Source: Terfezia claveryi (taxonomy: Eukaryota > Ascomycota > Pezizomycetes > Pezizales > Pezizaceae). From it: a stretch of DNA of 64,000 nucleotides. This document shows, one piece after another, positions 57,451 to 64,000 of this stretch (the first letter of the stretch is position 1; each line of letters starts with the position of its first letter). A program made the translations under genes and the position numbers. A model generated the notes under the pieces. That model searched no databases. It had not been told where the DNA came from and saw only the letters and a list, made by a program, of their open reading frames with translations. The stretch covers positions 1 to 64,000 of the forward strand of contig WHUX01000114.1 of assembly GCA_015179025.1 (NCBI GenBank). Reading direction: 5' to 3'.

Positions 57451-58019
57451 GTATAAAGCTTATGCTGGTTTAACCTACAGTCCAATGGCTATTATCGCTA
57501 TCTAATACATGTTCTGACCTCCAGTGTGTATATTAACTGACAGTAGGCATGACGCGGTGGCAAATTCTTTATTTTACGGTCATGTTTATTTCTTGACGGC
57601 TAAGGTGTAGGCAAAGGTTAGGGTTGCCGGGTATCCAGTCCTTTATTCACTGATTAGATGTGAGAGCTCCAGTATTGGTAATGGGTGATGCGCTGCCAAG
57701 TAGAAGCAGTAGAAGCCTGGTTTTCCGTCCTTTTTCTTTATTTAAAATAAAACTCAGTACTCATATGCGGTCCCGTTAGGGGTTGACCATGATGAGCTAC
57801 CGGAATCCCGGGTGGATTCAAGACCAAAAAGGAGCTGGGCCTCCCTCCTTTGAACCAGGGTACTCTTTTTGCCAGAACCTTCCTTGTATTGGTTTTTATT
57901 GTTTTAATTACCTACATTAAGCAAGAGCTATGCGCCAGGAGGGGTAGCTTTGTGGCGGCCAGCAGCAGCCTATTCTTAGAAGTAGTATGCAGCAGGCCAC
58001 TTCTTGCACGTAGAGAGTG
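57451..58019. other. Spacer with LINE A 3' UTR scrap
   Basis: About 57755-57830 resembles the LINE A 3' UTR in minus orientation (ATGCGGTCCCGTTAGGGG; GGAATCCCGGGTGGATTCAA). Nothing else recognised. Confidence 0.5.
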
Positions 58020-58510
58020 TTTCAAATTCATAAAACTCCTGTCTCAAAACGTTCAAAATTCGATGAGCAATCCTGTTGTCGGGTACCTCGATACTTACAC
58101 TGCTTAGTTGAGGTAGCTAAGGCGTATACTTGACTTATCCGTAGTTCCACGCTCTGTTGACGAGATTTTCGGGCTTGTCCGAATGTCTCTTCTAATCTCA
58201 TCACGTTGGAACATTTCATTTGAGACATATCTGGCCGAGAGGATTTCCCACACCTGTTCTCGCATTAGCACATAGACGAGCTTCACAAGATAAATGAATG
58301 AATGAACGAGATTGATGCTATTGTTTGTGCCATGCAGCCCTTTCTTCAACATGCATCATAAGTGGAACATCCTCGTGCATGACATCCCAGAGGTCTTTTA
58401 AAATCAGCAACGAACACATCTCATCTGCCCAGTCTTGATAGTTGGTGCCATTGAGCTTGATGATCTTTCTCACATCTACTCCGTTGGAGTTCAGCATTTT
58501 CCAAGGAGAG
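58020..58510 (-). pseudogene. Copia-type gag (UBN2) relic
   Basis: Minus strand, starting about 58505. It reads IIKLNGTNYQDWADEMCSLL and ILKDLWDVMHEDVP, then after a stop and frame change VWEILSARYVSNEM and NVMRLEETFGQARKS. These align with the Gag-like start of the gene at 62152 (ITKLYGENYRQWKDDMKAVL; WEILSDTYASSNM; KLEERFRQAKK). It is broken in at least two places, and no downstream pol is seen. Confidence 0.7.
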
Positions 58511-59139
58511 GGAATAGCAAATCTGTAAAAAGGTCAAGTTTAATGGTAAAAGAAGTCAAGGTAAAAGGTAGACGTAGATGATCAGAGGCCAGCACAAGAA
58601 GATTTTAAGCAGAGAGAGTAGCGAAACAGCGTAACCGGATCATAACCTAGAAGATCTTGTCATTCGTGAACAAGAGAAGAGAAGAAAAAGTTGTTTAACT
58701 TTACGGATTCACTGGTCTCGTTTGAACTATCTAATGCTCAAATAGGTACCGGTATGTTGTCTACCGAGAGGTTGTGCAACCAGACTATCCTTTCAGTTGT
58801 GTCTTGTGAGCGTACAATATACTATCGGTGTTTGGGCAAACCTAGCACCCAGTGATCACGTTTTGTCCTAGCGGTTACACTCCAACATCTGACCTGTTGG
58901 CACTAACGGAATTCGAATCGAAGTGTATACGTAAATGGAAAGTGCTGCCCAAATAGGCTAGGCATGTCCCGCTAGGTACTACTTCTTATTTCCGGATTCA
59001 CCAGTGCCCCGTTGCCACCGGGTCTGATCGAGACTACGTTGCCAGAGCCACACAATCGGGAACAACATATGGAAGACGGGTCCACGGCTTCGAAGCCGCC
59101 GATATTCTCAGGCACGCTTTATCTCAGCAGCCCCGTTAG
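58511..59139 (+). other. Orphan copy of the NLR 5' flank
   Basis: 58730-59120 matches the far-upstream flank of NLR-2 and NLR-3 (CTAATGCTCAAATAGGTA; TTGGCACTAACGGAATTCGA; CAATCGGGAACAACATATGG; GATATTCTCAGGCA). No NLR follows; a LINE B fragment begins at about 59140. Confidence 0.7.
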
Positions 59140-61342
59140 AAAAATCAGAGGAAGGCAAAAGATGGATACCATGGGGGAGGGAGTTTTTTAGGGCAAGGGA
59201 ATTCGAGCTGGAATGGGACAAGAGGAAGGGGAAAGACAAACCTGGGGTGTCCACAGGGTTCACCGTTATCACCGGTAATATTCCTGATATGGATGGCCCC
59301 AATAATTACGAAGATGGAGGCGGAAGTAAGCAAAATTCTGGGAGCTAGGGAGGGAGGAGCCATTGAGATCGAGATCCCATCATACGTGGACGATTTACAT
59401 CTGAATGTATGTATCCGGGATTGAATCATGGGAGAGGGCAGCAGAGACACACATCCATATGCATGCTTCAATATGGATGCCATTTTAAGAAGAGCAGATG
59501 AGATTGTGAACAGGATAGCCAGGGAGAACCACCTCCCCTTAGAAGACAGCAAACACGAGAAGCTGGTATTGACTAATTAAGGCGGAATGAAAAGAAAGAG
59601 GTGAAGTGGGTAAAGTGGATCGGGATCATTATGGATGAGAACTTGTCATTCGAGATGCATTGGAAGAGCTGGATAGCGAAGGCAAGGAAGATGCTGGGAC
59701 AGTTGAATGGACTGGGGACGGCAAATTGGGGAATGAGCGCGAATAGCTGGAGATCAGCCTATACAGGAATGATCAGAGCAGTAGCCTTATGGGGAGTGGA
59801 ATTGGTGTTGCGGGGGCAGAAGGACTGGGAAGAAGAGTTCGAGAAGCTCCAGTACCAAGCTCTTAAAAAATGTGTAAATGCTATACATGGGTCGAGGAGG
59901 GAGCTGGTGAGGCAAATAGCGGGGGTGGAGAGTCCCAGAATGGTGCTGGATGCCGCACAAGCAAGACTGGCAGGAAAGATCATGAGGGACCCACAGGCAG
60001 TAGAAGATCTGTTGTTTGAGAACAAGGGGGCGAGCAAGAGGAACACGGAGGCCGGAAGGAGATGGGATGACTTTGGGGAACCATATGTGCTGAAGGACGA
60101 GTTCACCTCAGTCTTGACAGCAATGATGAGCAAAGCAGGAAGTCTAAAGGAGGAGGGTTACAGAAAGACTAAGCTTCGGGGGGAAGATTGAGAAGGCGGA
60201 TATACGGATCATTGATCTGGGGCTGAGCAAAGAAGATGAGCAAGAGAAGTGGGAGAGAGGTGCAGGAGGACTCAGCTCTTATCTACACAGATGGTAGCAT
60301 AAGTGAGAAGGGCAGAGTCGGAGGGGGATGGTGCTCAAAAGGAGGACAGGTTAGGGGTAGTGTAGGACTGGGGCGGATGGCAACCGTATGGGACGGGGAA
60401 GTCACAGGAATTAAGAATGCCCTGAGACTGGCAGACGGAAGCTGGAAGGTACTCATCTTCTCAGATTCACAGGCAGCACTCGCCACCATTAAAAAAGCAG
60501 GAAGAGTGGGCAAAGCAAGAACGTTGGACCTAGCGGGGGTAATGGAGTTGATCAAAAAGCGGGAAAGAGAAGTAGGGGAGGGGGGGTGAAGCTGCGATGG
60601 GTGAAGGCTCATGTTGGTATCCAAGGCAACGAGGCAGCAGACAGCTTGGCCAAGGAAGGAGCAGAAGAAGTGGAACCGAAGGACCTCTAGATCACGGAGG
60701 GAGGAATGGAAGAGGAGAAGAGAAGAAAAGAGAAAAGTGCGGGGAGCGGGAATGGGGAGAGTAGTTAGGTGGGAAAGAAAGGCAAGGGTAAACTACGTCC
60801 ACTGCAGAACCGGGAAGGGAGATTTACAATCCTGGAGAGCAGTTTTGGACGGTACCGTCGACCCTACTTACCGAATATGCGGGAGACATGTGGAAACAGG
60901 AAAGCACGTAGCATTGGTCTGTCCACGAGGCGAGGAAATAGGAAGGAAGTGGAGCAACTGGGAAGAGATGGACGAACGGAGGAGGTGGCTGAAGAAAGTG
61001 AAGGGCGGGGACAAGGAATATACAGTGGATTTGGTGGAGACCTTCTTTGCGAGCCTAGACTTGGCAGACGGAAACGAGGGTGACGGGGGTACAAGGAGAG
61101 GGCCGGGAAGGGGCGTGGCGGAGGAGGAAACTTTATTACGGGGAAGGGCCGGTAGAGGGCGCGGAGGTGGAAATAGGGGTTATTTCTGTATTGAACATTT
61201 CTTAGGGTCGGGAGGCAGGGCGTTCAAGCAGTCCGTTGTTCCGTGGATGTACTGAACCTTTTAAGGGGAGGGAACGGGGCCGTCTCATAGCCTTAGGCTC
61301 CATAGACGTACAGACTTCAAAAAAATAAAAATAAAAAAAAAG
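59140..61342 (+). mobile_element. 5'-truncated LINE family B, less decayed
   Basis: Plus-oriented copy of the same family as 35072-42201, from inside the RT to an A-rich tail (about 61317-61342). It carries GCPQGSPLSPVIF and SYVDDLHLNV near 59250-59410, the RT thumb (59601-60191), RNase H (60236-60660) and a knuckle (about 60860-60930). Few stops are RIP-type, so it serves as an undamaged reference for the decayed copy. Confidence 0.88.
59601..61255 (+). pseudogene. LINE B ORF2 C-terminal fragment
   Basis: Segments: 59601-60191 (RT C-terminus; LWGVELVLRGQKDWEEEFEK), 60236-60589 (RNase H; LIYTDGSISEKGRVGGGW, FSDSQAALATI) and 60611-61255, which holds the knuckle CRICGRHVETGKHVALVCP in a nearby frame. 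Breaks: a stop at 59577-59579, a 1-nt shift in a G-run near 60580-60588, and a TAG near 60688. It cannot encode a working retrotransposon. Confidence 0.82.
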
Positions 61343-62151
61343 GTACTCTTTCTTCTTGCATAGTTCAACTTCCCTTGCTTTTTGTGGCTTGCCCTCGGAA
61401 TCCTTCAGGGCCAGGGTCAACCTAAGCTAAACTCGAACGACTTGCAGTTTCGCTTCTCCAACAGGCACATCCGATCAAATTCCCAGGATATGCTTAAACG
61501 GCTCCTGCTAGTTAGGGATCATGCTTCGGGCGCTTTCGTAGAGATCTACAAATCTGAGGGTCGATGAACGAGTACTATGCGCTATAATGTCAGCAGTTAT
61601 ATAATGCTGTACCGCGGTACTGTAGTTATTAGAGCTTTTGGAACCAACAATTAGGTATTGATTCCATCGCGAGTACCGATTGACTTTTTGATAGAGATGC
61701 TGATGCCGCGGCACTAGCCCCCGCCCACATGGAGTATTACAAACTACTACAAATAACCAACTACCATTTTCCTTTTGTTTATTATTCAAGTTGCCGGGTA
61801 ATGGGAATAGCCATTTCCAACTGGAGCTCGGCGCTATGACAATACCCTATGTTGACGTTTAGTCCGATGTATCAAGTAGTTTACAGTATAGTAGTCTCGT
61901 GTAGTCGGTATCATGTCAATAACCAAACCCCTGCCTTGGTATTTGAGCTGGAAATAGTATTTTTTCTTTGATGTGCTGCTGTTCCCATGAACGTTTGCTT
62001 GGCAAACGAGTGTTTGATCATATGTACAGTATAAGAGCTACCACTACCGAGCTAAGGCTAAAGAGTTCTCACATTTCTTTTCTCCCCAACTTTTTTCATT
62101 AACAACATTTCAACGTTTTGATCGTTTCCTCCTTCTGTTTCTTGTCACAGA
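61343..62151. other. Spacer and probable promoter of the Gag-fusion gene
   Basis: No gene at 61343-62040. Directly before the ATG at 62152 lies a pyrimidine-rich stretch (TTTCTTTTCTCCCCAACTTT; CGTTTCCTCCTTCTGTTTC), typical of fungal transcription start regions. TGTCACAG just before AATGG could also be an acceptor of an intron in the 5' UTR. Confidence 0.45.
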
Positions 62152-64000
62152 ATGGCTGAATCACATCAAGTTGGGAGTCTGGATTGCATTACGAAACTCT
62201 ACGGAGAGAACTATCGCCAATGGAAGGATGACATGAAGGCCGTTTTAGTCCTAGGAGACTTGTGGGACTTGATGTACGAGGATAGACCCCCGGTGGAGCA
62301 AGAAGAACTTAAAAGGACCTGGAATCGTGCTCAAAGTGACATAAAGTCTATTATCCACCTTGCCTGCGAACCTCAGCAGCAGCACCTAATAGCAGATGCT
62401 GCTACTGGCCTTGAAGCATGGGAAATTTTGAGTGACACCTATGCCTCTTCAAACATGCAAAACATTGTGAAACTTGAGGAAAGGTTCCGTCAGGCAAAGA
62501 AACAGCCGGATCAGACAATAGATCAGTGGATACACTATGTCAAGGCTTTGGCAGGCCAACTCAGTGCAGGAGGCACACCAGTTACCAGCAGTCATCTCTA
62601 TCATAAGATTATGGCCGGTTTGGGGAAGGAGTACAGCGCTACAACGGCAAGGTTAGGATCTATAAGTCGGAGTTTAACTAGGGAACAGGCTATAGAGCAA
62701 CTACTTGCTATAGAGAGTGAGATGGTCGGTGAAACAAAAGGGAGCCACATCCAGTCGAACTCGAGCTCAACTACGATTCTGGCATCTGGAGCCGGAGATT
62801 TGCCAATTGCCTCATCCTCCGACCCCGAAATCGGAATACATGAAATCCGAGCAACCAAGACAAAAACAGATTTGATCGAGTGGCAGCCGGCAATAAAGCA
62901 CCAGACGGCAATTGTAACGAAGTCTGAGATTCAGGGTGCTTGTAGCCAGGTGGTATCAGAGTGCAATCCAAAATATCAATTTAATGAGCAACTTTGTGCG
63001 TTGATCGAGATCATCCAATCCCGAAACCCTTTACCCGTGGGCAGTGTGCTAGCCATGCTCCAACAGATAGAATCAAGTATCCACCAGCCTATGCATCAGG
63101 TTGATAATGCTTGGACGGATTTGATATATGAGTTGCTTAAGTATGGTGCAAGACAATTTGGAACACGGTATTCAAAAGGTGCCAGGCTTTGGCAGGCAAT
63201 CATGAGTCTTAACAAGAAGCTCGGAAATACTCAAGTGAAATATAATTCAGTTCAGTCTACTCCAATACGTTTAGGTGGAGTAGCTCGGTTATATAACGAA
63301 TGCCTACCGTATTTAATGGCGGCACTACCAGGAGATGAGGACTCAGAGGCAGAGAAATCAGCAATCACGATGATACTCAAGTTATTAAGACAGCTTAAGC
63401 ACCCCATTCATCGACTAGATTCCCAAGAGGGGCGAGTCCCTAGCATAGGACTTGCTCGGTTTGGCTTTAGTCTGGATACCACAATCTTGGTTGTCGTTAT
63501 GAGGAATGTTACAAAAGACGAGCTAGGTTGGCAGGATAGCAAAGATCATCGGGTAGTGGTTGTTGAAAATCCTGGGATGCTCCTGAGCGGAGGTGATAGA
63601 GTCGCATTCGTATCTACAACACAGGAAGCATGCCCTGATTTCAGTACTGCCGAGATGGATGTTCTTGTATCAAGTGCAAAGATGGCATTACAAGAGGATG
63701 GCCAGCTCCACAAGCAAAGCAGACTCCGTGCCCACGAACCTGGAATACGAGGTCAACTATATGAGGTTCCTTATTTAGCACCTGGTCGGAGCATCAGTGG
63801 GCTTAAGATGCAAGAAAAGGGGACATATGGGTTAAGATTAGTGAGCCTCAATATGGGTAAGTAGCTAGTCCTATTAATAGTTTAAATCTGTAGTAGATAC
63901 TGACTTTTGAATAGAGCTCACAGGGTACGCCTTAACAGCGATGCATGTGGTCAGCAGCATACCTTTGGATAACAAAATAATAGTTGAGGAGGCAGTAAGA
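62152..64000 (+). CDS. Gag-domain fusion protein with predicted trypsin-like C-terminus (partial)
   Basis: Residues 13-190 are a copia-type Gag (UBN2/DUF4219) domain: ITKLYGENYRQWKDDMKAVL, WEILSDTYASSNM, KLEERFRQAKKQPDQTIDQW, HLYHKIMAGLGKEYSATTAR. No CCHC knuckle, integrase or RT follows. Residues 200-260 look disordered. Residues 275-425 are helical and unrecognised, and 440-560 are mixed alpha/beta. Exon 1 is open for 568 codons. A consensus donor GTAAGT at 63857 and ACTGAC...CACAG acceptor (ending 63923) define a 67-bp intron; exon 2 reads GYALTAMHVVSSI and stays open to the window edge. LTAMHVV resembles the catalytic-His motif of trypsin-like peptidases. The gene is undamaged, unlike every retroelement around it, which suggests it is kept for host use. 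An alternative is an unusual retroelement whose remainder lies to the right. Confidence 0.7.

Overview
The window looks like repeat-rich chromosomal DNA of a filamentous ascomycete. Genes have many short GT-AG introns (48 to 140 bp) with CTAAC/CTGAC-like branch sites. Four genes encode fungal NLR-type STAND proteins with an N-terminal helical domain, a NACHT NTPase and long ankyrin arrays. The transposons are typical fungal families (Tad-like LINEs, Ty1/copia, Plavaka) and one LINE carries C-to-T changes of the RIP type. The short symmetric exons recall the microexon-like organisation reported for the NWD/STAND family of the truffle Tuber, so a Pezizomycete is a reasonable but unproven guess.

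Layout. 0.3-2.9 kb: a broken Plavaka-type transposase (minus). 4.2-5.7 kb: an unrecognised broken gene. 8.0-13.7 kb: NLR-1, frameshifted just before its ankyrin array. 13.8-16.9 kb: a non-autonomous DNA transposon with GC-rich inverted ends, carrying a 5'-truncated LINE (family A). 17.5-20.5 kb: LINE A and LINE B scraps, a possible solo LTR, and duplicated NLR flank. 20.7-31.9 kb: NLR-2, split in exon 1 by a 5.26-kb copia element (21454-26712, 5-bp target duplication). 32.2-33.5 kb: two nested LINE A copies. 34.4-34.7 kb: a 48-bp tandem array. 35.07-42.20 kb: a long LINE B with a 14-bp target duplication and heavy RIP-like decay. 43.5-48.9 kb: NLR-3 with its duplicated flank, ending early at a CGA-to-TGA stop. 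51.1-56.5 kb: NLR-4, apparently intact. 57-61.3 kb: LINE and copia-gag relics, an orphan copy of the NLR 5' flank, and a LINE B fragment. 62.15 kb to the right edge: an intact-looking gene joining a copia-type Gag domain to a region that, after one intron, begins a trypsin-like His motif. It runs off the window.

The four NLRs lie on the plus strand and are paralogues duplicated as cassettes: about 130 bp of leader before each ATG and several hundred bases after the stop are conserved, and NLR-2 and NLR-3 also share a far-upstream block. Splice sites were placed by aligning the four copies. The spliced lengths come out in frame (NLR-1 968 residues to its frameshift; NLR-2 1821 with the copia element removed; NLR-3 1091 to its stop; NLR-4 1569). 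The most striking feature is a 63-nt, phase-1/phase-1 mini-exon coding 21 residues, present once in NLR-1 and NLR-3, twice in NLR-2 and three times in NLR-4, just before the NACHT domain.
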